From Lithospermum erythrorhizon (taxonomy: Eukaryota > Streptophyta > Magnoliopsida > Boraginales > Boraginaceae): a stretch of 64,000 nt of DNA. Position numbers and translations under genes: made by a program. Each line of letters begins with the position of its first letter. Positions within the stretch are counted from its first letter, which is position 1. Shown in pieces: positions 1 to 12,489 of the stretch. The DNA lies in the NCBI GenBank assembly GCA_019722365.1, contig JADFUC010001644.1, forward strand, positions 434,001-498,000, given 5' to 3'. The notes under the pieces were generated by a model, which was not told where the DNA came from, did not search any database, and saw only the letters and a program-made list of their open reading frames with translations.

Positions 1-147
1 AATATTACTCCATTAGTATTTCATAGTATATATCGACAAATGTTTAGGTTGGTTCATCAAGACTACATAATTCCAAACAAATCTAAACCTCCCCCGTTAT
101 ATCCTCAAAGAAATTAAATCAACCAAGAACCACAAATCAATCACTCC

Positions 148-816
148 ATGGAAAAGAAAGAGAAGAAAAACAAGAAGCAAAAACACCAACACCCAAATGA
201 TCAAACAACAAAATCCTCCTCAGATTTTTCCTTCAAGCCAAGCTCAGAAGTAAAAGGCCTAAGATTTGGTGGCCAATTTATAGTAAAATCATTCACAATA
301 AGAAGAGCTAGACCTCTAGAGCTTTTAAGTCTCCTCTCCCTCCCACCAATCAACAACAACAAAAATAATAATCCAAAACCACCATTTCCTTCAACTATAA
401 CCTTTTTGCCTACAAACTTCACCATTTTGGCACATCATGCATGGCACACTCTAACATTAGGCCTTGGTACAAAGAAGTCAAAGGTGCTTTTGTTCGTGTT
501 CGAATCCGAGAACATGAAGGTTACAATAGACAATGTTTGGCCACATGAAATCCCTCTTGGAGAAGTGAACAAGAAGCTTATCAGAGGCTTGAATGGGTGT
601 GAAATGGCTAGATTTAAGTTTAGAAAAGGATGCATTACTTTTTATATTTATGCAGTTAGAAGACAAGGGAATATGGGATTTTCTTGTGCGGGTGATCTTA
701 GAACAATTTTGCAATGTGTTGTTGATTTGAAGGATTTCGTGGATCATACTGCAATGCTTGCAATGCCTAATCAAAGAAGCATCAATTATTCATCTCCAAT
801 GGCGATGGCTCATTAG
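148..816 (+). CDS. Conserved plant protein of unknown function, 222 aa
   Basis: Single-exon reading frame whose start ATG is the first in the frame and lies in a cactccATGG context. The first 30 residues are very rich in Lys, Gln and His and look disordered. A more ordered region follows from about residue 36 (RFGGQFIVKSFTIRRARP), then a low-complexity Pro/Asn stretch at 66-78 and an ordered block (LAHHAWHTLTLGLGTKKSK) near residue 93. The C-terminal half (IRGLNGCEMARFKFRKGCIT, later FSCAGDLRTILQ and DHTAMLAMPNQRSI) is built like a folded, conserved domain. I have an impression of related plant proteins but cannot name a family. No signal peptide or membrane segment is visible. The balanced composition and full length argue that it is real. 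Function is unknown. Confidence 0.75.
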   Translation: MEKKEKKNKKQKHQHPNDQTTKSSSDFSFKPSSEVKGLRFGGQFIVKSFTIRRARPLELLSLLSLPPINNNKNNNPKPPFPSTITFLPTNFTILAHHAWHTLTLGLGTKKSKVLLFVFESENMKVTIDNVWPHEIPLGEVNKKLIRGLNGCEMARFKFRKGCITFYIYAVRRQGNMGFSCAGDLRTILQCVVDLKDFVDHTAMLAMPNQRSINYSSPMAMAH

Positions 817-3800
817 GCATGTTTATTACTCCGTAATTGGTCCTTTGTTTCTAGCTTCTCCTTGTTCTTTTATGTTTGTTTCTTTTTACCTTTGTTTCTT
901 GAAATATTCTTAGAGCAATTTTGAATAACTCTGTTAATGATCATCAATACTCAACTGAATAGATCTTTTATATCATGACACATGTATTAATAAAAGGTAT
1001 TAGATGCATAAATTAAAGTATACAAGTAACTGAGTATGTTTTCCATTGAGCTAAAATGAAAAACAAAAAATGATAATCGAAGAGTAGTCATTTGGAAATT
1101 CATATAGGACATCTTATTTTTAAAACAATCATTCCAAAATTATTACTCGTCAAGAAGCCCTTATACATGAGTTATTGGTGAGGTGTAACTCTAGATATTT
1201 TCCTCAAATTTCTGGGTAGTTATACTAGCTTCCTCAGTTACCACACACCAGTAAACTTTATCTAAAGACACCTCATAAGGATCCAAACCTCATCAATTGA
1301 AAAGATTATGTGCACAACACTAATTTAAAACTCTCAATCACTGAGTTATGTTCCCAGGTAGGACATCTTATTTTTGTTTATACTTGATGATGTTTAATTC
1401 AATAATCTAGAACAATATTAAAAGGATATAGTATGGCAATATATCATGCTCAGTAGAACTTAAATAGCACATTTACATTTGTGTAGTGAAAAGTAATTAT
1501 TATTGTTGTTTTAAATTAATAATTTCTTGAAGTTTGTCACCGATAATAGCGGTGAAATTTTACTCAATTTTCCTAAAAGTGATGTTAGTTTAGTCGCAAG
1601 GGGCGTGGCATGAGTCATGACACATATTTAATAATCTAATGCAATTTAGAGCTTGTTATGCAACGTTTATGAGGAAAAGTGTCACTTTTAAGCATTTGCA
1701 CACTGCCTTATTAAGCGTATGAAAATGACTATATCTAAATACCGACTTATTAGGTGAAACTATAGAAAAGAATAGACAAGTATTAAAAAAAAGATGTCAC
1801 CCAAAACAATGGTTGTCTAGTTGTCTGAGTAATGTCAGGCAACGAACACTGTTTGTTCTGGTGATTCGAGCTGAGATCCAACCCGTGAAACTGAGGAGGT
1901 AATCCAAAAACACATTGAAATGCGTTTTCAAGATATATATACAAAAACTTTAATAGATAATGTATAAATTATTCGATAAAAATTGAGACTAATTAGTATC
2001 AAAGTTTTCGTTTGTGCAATAATATAATAGTCCACATAATTATAAATTTAATTTGTTGAACAAATGATCATTTTTATTCAATCATCAATGTTATATATTA
2101 ATAATGTATTTAAAAATTTATAATATAGTTAATTATGGGGAATATATTAAAACACTTCAAATGATTGTCTGGTTATACCTCGTTAGGAATGTAGTATATA
2201 AACGAAAAAAATTATATAAAGCATCAAGTTTGTAACTACATAAATCATCATTATACTAACGCAAACTTCAAAAATTAAATTTCAATTTTTACCAAATTTT
2301 TTACCAAACTCATGAGAGTGTTTGTACAATTATCTTTAGCATAGTGTGTGGAAGTCCCAAGACTTGTTTCTTGAATACACCGATTAAAAATCAACATGTA
2401 AGTTGAAAGTTCGTAACATGTGAAATAGATTTGTCGAACATACCATATGTCTTCAATCAAGTTAATAACATTCAATCGACAAGTATAAGTCCGAAAAAAG
2501 CAAAATACAACAACAATGCACAAATGCAACAAACACAAAGATGGTAACCAATTCGGCATCAATGTAACACTGATCCAAGAATGATTTTTACTTATTATCT
2601 TCCTCGAATGTAAAATGTAAAGAATTATTATGACAAGGAAATAATCTGTATATGCAGAGTGACACTTATATAGGTGTAGGCACAATCCGTCAACTATGTA
2701 AAAATCTTCTACAATTAATTCTTTACATACCAAAATTTTCCTTGTCCCATTCAACCAAACCTCAATCGTTATGCTTGGGATACACTCTAATTCATTCTCA
2801 TATATTATAGGACGAAAACAGTCTTTTTTAGAACTTAAAAATTAGTAAAAATTTTAAAAAGAATCAAAATATGCCTCGATTAATACGAATTAGTTTTATA
2901 ATTGGTCTGATATTCTGCCACTGCTCAATTCTTGCCTAACACCAAAATAACAGTAGGACAACACCAAAACACCAACATGCTAGCCATCGTGAAGTCCGAC
3001 TACTAGAACACAGGGACAAGATCCTATGATAAGCTATAAGAGTTTAGTGGTTTATAATATTGTAGAATCTTTCTCCCAATTGCATCCAAATTCCACCAAG
3101 ATCGACTTAAGGCATTGTACAGTATCATAAGTACACTATGACCTTCAGATTATAATAAGTTTAAATCGATTATTCCATATAGTAGTGAGCAAGTTTGGAG
3201 CTAATTGATTTAACCAGTTCTAACTATTTTGTATAAAACTAGCAAATGTTATAAAAACTTGGGACAGCATCATTAGTAGGAATTGTATGTGCGGTTCACT
3301 TGTTCTGTCAAAGAATGCTTGAAATATTTTATACTATAACCATTATCTGTAGAAGTAGGCAAACCAAGACATAGGTCCTAGTTGAAGAATGATTGATCTA
3401 AGCCATGAATTATGTGGATTTGATACATAGATGATGATGATGAATTAAAAGTGGAACTAGTAAGGTGATGGGAAAATTGAACAAAGTCGTTTGAAAATGT
3501 TTGAGGCCAGGAAAGATACTGTCACTTTATCTGTTTATTATGTCGAAATTGTCTTCCTCATGCAAGTTACACTTATAATATTCAATTCCTCCTATATTGA
3601 CCACCAGATCTCTCACCGCCTCCTATTATGTCCAATTTATATAGAGGCTGCTGAAACCGGATTACATAGCCGGATCCAGAGTCCTGATTTTGTTGGTGCA
3701 TTATAATTTTTTTTAAGTACCATTTGATTTTTTTGAACGTGAAACATGACCAAAATGATGTCGTTTTAAACCTAGTACCAAAAAACAAGTTTTATCCACT

Positions 3801-4800
3801 ACTCTGCCACCAGCTTGGCTTATGTAAAGTCAAGTTCAGATTTTTTCCATGCTTGTGTTGGCTCACCGAGAACCAAACAATTGTCATGATTATTAAAATT
3901 ATAATGTTCAATGGTAAAATCGAATATTTATTAAAAACCCAACATATAATAGTTAAATTAATATTTATAACAAACAAAGAAAGTAAAGAAAAAGAACCAA
4001 CAAGCTTGTAAAGTCAATTCAAATTAATAGACTATTCTCTTGTAATATATTAATATAAAATTATGAATTTAAAATTAATTTGGTGACAACTAATTTTCAA
4101 TTAACCTAGGTCCTGCTAGGATAGATTGTCAGTCAGGGCAAGATAAGGAAACTAAGTCATCTCCTAGATTATGGTTTAGTTTGAAATTCTTCCGTCCCTC
4201 ATGTATGCACATCTTACTTATAAGAGATTTTAGGTGCTAAAATTTTATTGACGCTGTTGGATACAGTGAGTGGAAAAGAATCCATTTCCGTCACTTACGT
4301 TGTTTTAGGTTTCACCCATTTTATGATTAAACAAACAACTGATTTCATAACACGTTTACTTTTTGAGTGCCTTTGATGTAATTTCTAAATTTGAGAATAG
4401 CTGTATGGGTATATAAGTCAACTAATGGGACACTAGAGGACTGGATAAAGAAATCAACTGACTTTTCTCACCACTGGGAATATCAAATGACCAACTCAGT
4501 TTCAGCATACAAATAATATCCCACAAATATTCCTAATACATTGATCAAGGTCAAACAGAAAGAATATCAAAGCTACCTTAAAATCAGAGGTAAAGTTAAC
4601 GCAGCCAACAAACTAAAATTAACATTTGATTATTGCATAGTTATCATTAGACAAGTCTTAAATGAAGATGAATGTACTTTGTATATAGTGATGAAACATC
4701 TTGCAGTTAATGGAGCTGCTTTCTAAGTCGAGCTACTGAAAGATCAAGCCTGTCTTGCATATTCTGTTAATTGCCGCAAATATTGAAGGTTTCAATATCT
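817..4800. other. Intergenic, AT-rich, no gene recognised
   Basis: About 4 kb without a supported gene. Open frames here (such as the 159-codon frame on the minus strand at 2275-2754) have the composition of AT-rich noncoding DNA and show no motif I recognise. No tRNA, no clear terminal repeats and no long tandem array were seen. Confidence 0.5.
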
Positions 4801-5727
4801 CTAAAAATCTGTCTGGGAACTGTCATTTAAGACTCGAGCTCGAGCCAAACACAATTGGAAAATTTGTGAAGAGCTGGAAGGATATTGAAGCACATGTTGA
4901 TGTACCACATTCTCTTTCTCTCTGTTCTTGCTAACTACAATTGTGATAACTGAGCTATCCTCTTCATCCTTGGGAGGCATCAAACTTGAAGTAACTTTGG
5001 CATCTATATACTCATCATTCTTGAAAGCATACCTATCATCTTCTTCATTGGTTTTCCTCCTAAAATGTTTCTCCTCTGCATCTCTCAAGAACTTGAAAGT
5101 TGGAGGTGGTGAAGACCTTATTTTATTGAACTCTGCATCACTTACTAACTCAAACAAAGAAAGCAACTTCTGATTATTCTGTGAAGGCGTTAAAGGAGCA
5201 AGAGGAGGTGTTAAATATGGAGAAGCAGTAGGGGTTAAGTATGGAGTTTCTTCAACTCCGGACTTCATATCCTCAGATTCCAAATCTTCATTTGTTTCTT
5301 CTTTAATGGTGAAAAGATATCTTGGTGGTCCTGAAAGTTGCTGCAACCTCATCATCTCATTGTCTATGCTATCTTCTTCTCCAAATCGATTGTAATACTC
5401 GGACCCCAAGTGGGCAATGTGATATGATTCGACCCCGGGGTTCCGGGGCGGGGCGTTACATTGATTGTCCCATATATCTGTGTCCAAATCACCTTGAGCT
5501 TGAGGTTCTTGAAGGTTTAGAGGTCTTATGTTGCTCAATGAAGATGGTTTCTTCCAACATAATGTGAAGAACTCCTTTGATGGGTTACTATATCCATCTT
5601 CACATCCTGCATTGGTAATAACCCTTTTCTTCCACCAAAATACGTAGAAAAACTCAGCAACCAGTGCCAGCAAAAGACAGCAAAAAACAAGACTCAAGCC
5701 AAGACTAATGCAACTCAGAGTCTTCAT
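4801..5727 (-). CDS. Single-pass membrane protein of unknown function, 308 aa
   Basis: One-exon gene starting MKTLSC. Residues about 7-31 are a strong hydrophobic helix (LGLSLVFCCLLLALVAEFFY) followed by WWKKR, so an N-terminal membrane anchor with a basic cytosolic edge is likely. The rest is hydrophilic and probably disordered. It has acidic clusters (KEETNEDLESEDM) and a Pro/Thr repeat (YLTPTASPYLTPPLAPLTPS) near residues 165-184. Near the end is a basic-acidic stretch (SKNREKENVV) followed by a Ser run. No enzyme motif is present. This layout resembles a group of uncharacterised plant membrane proteins, but I do not know their function. Frame length and domain-like layout support a real gene. 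Confidence 0.72.
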   Translation of the reverse strand: MKTLSCISLGLSLVFCCLLLALVAEFFYVFWWKKRVITNAGCEDGYSNPSKEFFTLCWKKPSSLSNIRPLNLQEPQAQGDLDTDIWDNQCNAPPRNPGVESYHIAHLGSEYYNRFGEEDSIDNEMMRLQQLSGPPRYLFTIKEETNEDLESEDMKSGVEETPYLTPTASPYLTPPLAPLTPSQNNQKLLSLFELVSDAEFNKIRSSPPPTFKFLRDAEEKHFRRKTNEEDDRYAFKNDEYIDAKVTSSLMPPKDEEDSSVITIVVSKNREKENVVHQHVLQYPSSSSQIFQLCLARARVLNDSSQTDF

Positions 5728-7173
5728 GTTTCTTAATACCTACACATAATAACAACCCCAAAATCACCTCTTAATTGTTTCAATCTTAACTTTGAATGTA
5801 TATTCCTCCTAAGCTTTGAGTAAGAGAGACATTCAATAGTGAAAGTATCTTATCAAACAAGAAGATGAATTGCACAGATATTACGCATTAAACACTATGT
5901 AGAACATGAGATTTTTTAGAGGGAAGGGGTCAGAAATTATAGAGGCACATGCAGCACATTGTCTCATTTGCCTGAATTAATTAGGTTCGTGAGGAAATCT
6001 AGTACTACGTCTCTTACATTACCATAAAATGAAATGTAGCTATCAGACCATTCATATCGAATCTCTTATATTTAAATTCTAAATTTAAAATGTCAACTAT
6101 CGAAATCGAATTTTTGAAATATGACAAATATAAGTATAGACTGTTTAGCCAACTTGGTGAAAATACAAGCAAAACGAATTTAACTGGTGGGTCATCGACA
6201 AGAGTTGTCCAGTTTATGGCTAGTAGTCTGTCCCATTCTTCAAAAGATGCTCACATGTGATCAACATAACAGATCAAAAAAGAAATGAGTGAACTTTTTA
6301 GATTAGCATCATTTGTAGTTTGACTGTGAGTTATGGAGTAATTTATCACCTTCTGTCAACTTGGCATATGTTTTTGAATAAACAACTGTTGCTCTCACAT
6401 TTAGATACTAGACTTCGATGACCATCAACTAATTGCTTTATCAATGGTTACATGGGAGCTTATTAGAATCAGTCTCTGTTTTGACAATCTCAACATGAAC
6501 ATTCAATTTTGTGTTGTATCAATCTAACAGCAGCCTAGTATGAATTTTGTTCTTATTTAAACTAATTATAAAGATAGACCAAGTCATATATAAAATTAAA
6601 ATTAAAATTTTAAACTGCGATTAATTCAAATAATGACGATTATAAAATTTTATCGAATATCGCCATTTTTTCAAAAAGTTAAAGAAACATTAAAAAACGC
6701 ACTAATCTAAACCATTTTGGACCCAGACCTACTTTGGCTCTTAAAAAGCCCTGACCTTAGGAGTAAAATTACACTCTGAATCCTTCTGTTTTGAGGGTAA
6801 ACACACCTCTGATCCCTTTCTACCCAAGCTTATGATGTATGTACCATTTTACTGCCTCCATTCTTTTTGTTACGAGTGATTGGCATCACACAATAAAAAA
6901 TAAATAGATATTTATGAGTGACTGGCATCACACAATATTTTAAAAATAAATTGATATCGCTTCTTGAAGGAAGATCCAATATGCAATTACTGAAAATTCA
7001 ATGGTAACAAAATGATCTTTAACCAAAATAGAACAAACAGAAATTACAAAAGACCAACGGCAGAGGACATGAACACAAATCACTAAACAAGAAAAGACTA
7101 TTAGAGTCCTCAATTGCTCAAAACAAACAGCCTAATACCATGACATGAAAAACTAGATGGACAATTCTCCTGT
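5728..7173. other. Intergenic with a short direct repeat
   Basis: No gene seen. Two copies of a roughly 40-base unit (gagtga-tggcatcacacaat followed by A/T-rich sequence) lie back to back at about 6872-6957. The bases just before them (ctccattctttttgttacgag) look like the end of a Stowaway-type MITE. Confidence 0.4.
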
Positions 7174-9281
7174 TTAATCAACCTCTTCAATCTTAGGACC
7201 TGCACCAGCACCACCACTGCTTCCACCAGTTGGAATATCGTCATCCATGGCTCCCGCCATGTCAGGGCCAGCGCCTCCCTGGTACATCTTTGCGATTATT
7301 GGATTGCAGACACCTTCAAGCTCCTTCATTTTATCCTCAAACTCGTCTGCTTCAGCCAACTGATTCCCATCCAGCCACTGTATCGCCTCATCAATGGCAT
7401 CCTCGATCTTCTTCTTATCATCTGGTGAAAGCTTTGATCCAATCTTCTCGTCTTTGATGGTGTTCCTCATGTTATAAGCGTAATTCTCCAAACCATTCTT
7501 GGCCTCCACTTTCTTCTTTAGTTCCTCATCCTCAGCCTTGTATTTTTCCGCTTCCTGGACCATCTTTTCAATATCCTCCTTAGACAACCTCCCTTTATCA
7601 TTTGTAATTGTGATTTTGTTCTTTTGGCCAGTGGTTTTGTCCTCTGCAGAAACATTCAAGATTCCGTTCGCATCGATATCGAAGCACACTGTGATCTGAG
7701 GGACACCTCTTGGAGCCGGAGGAATACCACTGAGTTCAAATTTACCCAACAAATTGTTGTCTTTAGTCCTTGCTCTTTCACCTTCATACACCTGGATCAA
7801 CACACCAGGCTGATTATCAGAATAGGTAGAGAAAACTTGCTCCTTTTTCGTTGGAATTGTTGTGTTTCTTGGAATCAACGTAGTCATAACGCCACCAGCG
7901 GTCTCTAATCCGAGAGACAATGGTGTGACATCAAGCAAGAGAAGGTCCTGAACCTTCTCATTCCCTTCTCCACTCAAAATTGCAGCTTGCACAGCAGCAC
8001 CATAAGCGACAGCTTCGTCCGGGTTGATGCTCTTGCAAAGCTCTTTCCCATTGAAAAAATCTTGCAAAAGTTGCTGAACTTTTGGGATTCTTGTGGAACC
8101 ACCAACAAGCACAACATCATGTACACTACTCTTGTCCATCTTAGCATCTCTCAAGCACTTCTCAACCGGCTCCATACATTTCCTGAACAAATCCATGTTC
8201 AACTCCTCGAATCTAGCACGAGTAATGGTTGTGTAAAAATCAATCCCCTCGAACAACGAATCAATCTCAATCGTCGTCTGAGCAGTAGACGAAAGCGTCC
8301 TTTTCGCCCTCTCACAAGCGGTTCTCAGCCTCCTAAGCGCCCTAGGATTCCCACTAATATCCTTCTTATTCTTCCTCTTAAATTCTTGAACAAAATGGTT
8401 CACCATCCTGTTATCAAAATCCTCCCCACCAAGATGAGTATCACCAGCAGTAGCCTTCACTTCAAAAATCCCCTCTTCAATAGTCAACAATGACACATCA
8501 AAAGTACCACCACCAAGATCAAATATCAGAACATTCTTCTCCCCAGAACTAGTCGCCTTCTTATCAAGACCATAAGCGATAGCAGCCGCAGTTGGCTCGT
8601 TAATAATCCGCATCACATTGAGCCCTGAAATCACTCCAGCATCCTTAGTCGCCTGGCGTTGTGAGTCGTTGAAGTAGGCTGGAACAGTAACAACCGCGTT
8701 CTTGATCGCTGAACCCAAATAGGCCTCTGCAATCTCCTTCATTTTGGTGAGGACCATTGAAGAGATTTCTTCAGCAGAGAATTGTTTCTCTTCACCTTTG
8801 TAATTGACAACAATCATGGGTTTGTCTCCAGCTCCTGGAACAACCTTGAATGGCCAATGCTTCATGTCTGCCTGAACTGATGGGTCGCTAAACCTCCTAC
8901 CAATTAACCTCTTTGCATCTGTTCATCACAACATAGATTTTTAGCAAACTATTGCAATCTTATATGGAAGACACGTTAATGAACTAGAAAAAGATTAGTA
9001 CTTTCTCTATCCCAAAAAGATTATCCAACTGATTTCAGATTATCCAATTAAGAAACGAAAATCTTACCAAAAACAGTGTTGGTTGGGTTCATAGCAACTT
9101 GGTTCTTAGCAGCGTCACCAATCAAACGTTCGGTATCAGAGAAAGCAACATAAGATGGTGTTGTTCTGTTCCCTTGATCATTAGCTATGATCTCAACTCG
9201 ATCATGTTGCCACACACCAACGCAAGAATATGTTGTTCCCAAATCAATTCCAATTGCTGGACCTTCACCTTTTCCACCCAT
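7174..9281 (-). CDS. HSP70: Cytosolic heat shock protein 70 (HSC70/HSP70), 652 aa
   Basis: ATP-dependent chaperone that binds unfolded segments of client proteins. Two coding exons are visible: 9068-9281 and 7174-8918, with a 149-base intron (GTAAGAT...CAG) that splits the Asp codon after NTVF, the usual plant HSP70 intron position. I start at [15 protein letters not shown] rather than at the ATG six codons upstream, because this matches the family. Nucleotide-binding motifs are IDLGTTYS near residue 10, [12 protein letters not shown] near 200 and [13 protein letters not shown] near 340. The substrate-binding region and helical lid follow. The protein ends [10 protein letters not shown]; the C-terminal EEVD marks the cytosolic class. 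The length is normal. The intron holds a MITE-like scrap (ctatcccaaaaagatt). The promoter carries heat-shock elements, listed separately. Confidence 0.96.
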
Positions 9282-9380
9282 CTTTATCACAAATCTCAAT
9301 CAAACAAGTACAAATTCAATTTCAAAAAACAAGTGTCGTCTTTTAGGGCTTTTTTATCTAAGTGTTGTGTTTGCGCGGGG

Positions 9381-9388
9381 GTTTATAG
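9381..9388 (-). promoter_or_regulatory. TATA box of the HSP70 gene
   Basis: CTATAAAC on the minus strand, 100 bases upstream of the start codon. The heat-shock element begins 18 bases further upstream, the normal order for a plant heat-shock promoter. Confidence 0.6.
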
Positions 9389-9405
9389 CAGTTTTGTAAG
9401 GGAGA

Positions 9406-9418
9406 TTCTGGAATTTTC
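9406..9418 (-). promoter_or_regulatory. Heat-shock element, three perfect units
   Basis: TTCTGGAATTTTC fits TTCnnGAAnnTTC exactly, the binding site for a heat-shock factor trimer. It lies directly upstream of the TATA box, so heat induction of the HSP70 gene is likely. Confidence 0.72.
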
Positions 9419-9515
9419 TGGGTTAATCTCAACCGTTCGATTAGATATGAAGACGGTGGATGGTTCGACTTTATTTTAAGAAAGTTTTATCGAGTTTCGT
9501 GTTTTTTCGAGGCTG

Positions 9516-9533
9516 TTCTCGTATATTCTAGAC
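9516..9533 (-). promoter_or_regulatory. Second, degenerate heat-shock element
   Basis: TTCtcGTAtaTTCtaGAC: four units in correct phase, two of them with one mismatch. It sits about 100 bases upstream of the perfect element. Proposed from spacing only. Confidence 0.4.
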
Positions 9534-9599
9534 TCTACTTTTCTTCTCCAATCAATCTTTGACTTTTGTCCAACAATATTGCACAAATTAGGGGAATTG

Positions 9600-12417
9600 G
9601 ATAATCTATTTTTTTATTTGATTAGTAATCTTCTATTCACCTTGATAAATTTGAAAAATAATCAAATATATTTTTAAATATTTACCTTCATTCGTTCATC
9701 TTTATTAAAGAGATTTTTCATATTTTAATCAAATTATGAGATGAATGTATGGAGGAAAATTTTGGAGTAAGAAATAAATTTAAATTTTTATTGGAGTGTA
9801 TGCTGGTCAAGCGTCCCAAATATTTGCAGGATGTGGGGAATATCTTCGATTGCCATTATTATTCATGCCATCGGTTAGCAAAATAATAAAAAAGCATTAT
9901 ATTGCAAAATGACATCTTTAAAATTAGTGTTTGTGATTGAAATTTCAATGATTGATTTAATTATTTTTTATAACTTTTTTTTTGGTAAATTAGTAAATTA
10001 GCGATGAAGAGTATGATTACACAAGAATGAAATCCAAGATCTCCTTGTGGAAGCTTGGTCAGTGCCATCAGGCTATTGAGCCATCACCATTATTTTTTCT
10101 AACTTAAAAAGTAAATTAAATACGTAGCTGCTAAACGCCGGTCTCAAAATTGTTAAACGCCGGTCTCAAAAATTTGATTTGACTATTATATCCTTACTAC
10201 TTTTTATATAAATATTAGTATGAATCTCTTTATAATAAAAAAACATGTATATTTTCTATTTAAATACATACACTAATTAAATTAGTAACAAATTGAATAA
10301 AATTATTATTGAAAAGTACATATTCCTAAATTAAAAAAAACATTCAAATTATTCCAGAAAACTTATCACCGTAGCTTTCATAAAGAATTGGCATGACATT
10401 ATGAAATAACCCGTTATGCGTAGACGATTAAATTATATATATATATATATCGTTGGTGGTGGGACCCGGAGAGAGTATAAATACTTTTGGAATAAAATCG
10501 ATATACCGAGACTAGTATTAATTGAGTAGTAAATTATGTCATGGAAAATAATATATTTGGATCGTTTTTAAATTAAAATTTAAATGCGAAAAGTGGAGAA
10601 ATAACTTATTTAGCATTTAAGCAGGAACTTAACTTTCCCCCTCTAAATATCTCACCAACCTTATCATATCTAACCGTGAAACTCATGAGCAGATTTGTCC
10701 CTCTTTGGCCGAGTTTCCGTCATCTGCCATTTTTTCCATTTTCTTCTCTTTTTTTTCCATTTCTTCTCTTCGCTTTGTTCTTCCGAAACCTTAGTTAATT
10801 TTCATCTTCCCTCATGGAATTACCCCTTTCATTAAGGAAGTATGAAATTTTGTGATATTTTCAAGATTTTGAAGTTGAGCTTGAGTTGACTTTGAAGTTT
10901 GAGACTTTAAAATGGTATAGAGGTATTATCTAAACCGATTATGTGGTTAGAAGTGATAATAGTGATTTTGGGGTTGGATGCTATTGAATGTGTTAGTTGA
11001 GCTTTAGGTTGGCTTTCCAAACCACCTTTAAATTGTAAAAAGTATATTTTTGGACCTTAATATAGTTATTTTTGAGTATAAGTTTTGACTTTTAAGTCGT
11101 TGTAAGAGGTATGTTGGACATGGGTTGTGTAAGTTGGAAATAATGTTGAGTTTTGGAATAAAGGTTGTTAGAAATGGGTAAATTAGTTTGGAAATTGATT
11201 TTTGGATTGATTAGAAATTATTTAAAGTGATATTGTTGGGGTAGGGTGTAATAACCGTTACAAAAAAAAAAAAAAAAAAATTAGGTACCCAGGTGCTTGG
11301 GACCCGGGGAATAGTATAATTTTTTCAATGATATTATTTCGTAAAAACTTGAGCAATTTCATTTATAATTGTGTGTTTGCCATAGAAAATTTTATCTTTG
11401 AAATCGGGGTTAGGTGGAGATTTAAATGCGATAAGCGGAGAATTAGCAGAAAGCAGAACGGGGCTAAGTTTTTAAAATGTCTGATAAAATACATGTCATA
11501 AACGTGTCAGCGTCACAACTTCATCTTCTTCTTTTCTTCCTTGATGTGGCGAGAGACCCCCACGTGTGACAGCAAGAAAATTTTCTCTTCCATTTAAATA
11601 CAGCTTTGTTTGCGTATCGCTTGTCACTTGAGTTAGTTCTTGGAAACTCATCGCTTCCCTCTGAATTTGAGGTAAGAAGTGGAGTTTTATGGATTTTTCT
11701 TGGTTGACTTTTGGTTGACTTTTTCCATAGTGAATTTTATGATAAATCTTAGTTGGTTATGGAGTTACGTGGCGTATTTAGTGAGAATCGTGATTTAGAA
11801 TCGTTTGAGAGACGTTATGGTCGAGTTGACTTTTAGGTTTCGGTTGACTTTTTATATGGATGTTGTTATGAGACTTTAAATGTGTATGAGGTTATATTGG
11901 GACTTATTATAGTTGTTTTGATGTTAAATTGGTGATTTAAAACGGATTTAAGGGAGTTATGTCGAAAAAGTGAAAATTAGGGTTGAGTTATAATAATTGA
12001 TATTTCGGGGTATAGATTGTTAATTATAGACTTGATGATTAATAGAATGACATAAGTTGATTTGTAATGAAAGTGATAAGATGGAAATGTCAGCCTTCTT
12101 TGGTTTGTCTATCATTTGGTTGATCTACATGTTATGGCCAGCCTACTTTCGAAAACATGTTTAGTTGGTTGGTTTGCTTTTTGTGTAATTCTTTATGTTG
12201 TTTTTGGTCATCTCAATGTAGTTGAAATTTGAAAATGTGGACATTAGTCATTTCTGTACCAAAACTTTTATCTCTCAAACTCTTTTGGCTAATGCTTGGG
12301 AACTTCAGTATGATGTCCGGAGTTTATAGTTCTACCACAATATTGGATTGTTCAAATCTTGTTGGATTATTGGAAAGTTTCGGATCTTCAGTATGATGTC
12401 AGGAGTTTATAGTTCGC
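9600..12417. other. Gene-free repeat-like region
   Basis: No reading frame with a recognisable product. Visible structure: a 24-base unit containing taaacgccggtctcaaaa twice at about 10129-10174, an AT dinucleotide run at 10436-10450, a run of 19 A at 11262-11280, and two loosely similar T/G-rich blocks (about 10800-11050 and 11640-12000). Both blocks have repeated gttgact motifs and a gagacttaaa-like segment, as in retrotransposon leaders or LTRs. A 30-base segment (cttcagtatgatgtc...) occurs at 12303-12332 and again at 12386-12415. Confidence 0.4.
12303..12415 (+). repeat. Two 30-base direct repeats next to the duplication edge
   Basis: Copies at 12303-12332 and 12386-12415 differ at one base or so. 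The second ends two bases before the GID9-derived sequence begins at 12418, so the repeat abuts the breakpoint of the inverted duplication. Confidence 0.6.
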
Positions 12418-12489
12418 GGAAAGATCACTTGTCCTAAGACGGGTTTGGTTTGCAACTACACGGATTTGGTCAAGGCGTACATTTCATGA
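12418..12489 (+). pseudogene. GID9/MAEA last-exon fragment
   Basis: Encodes the final 23 residues (GKITCPKTGLVCNYTDLVKA, then YIS) and the stop codon, the same as the last coding exon at 55817-55918 but without its first 10 codons and splice site. No other GID9 exon lies upstream here, so this is a passenger of the inverted duplication and not a gene. Confidence 0.93.

Noticed and set aside
2275..2754. 159-codon open frame on the minus strand
   Set aside because: Rich in Ile, Leu, Tyr, Cys and His as expected from AT-rich noncoding DNA; no motif, no neighbouring exons.
7230..8493. Open frames on the plus strand across HSP70
   Set aside because: Shadows of the strongly biased HSP70 coding strand.
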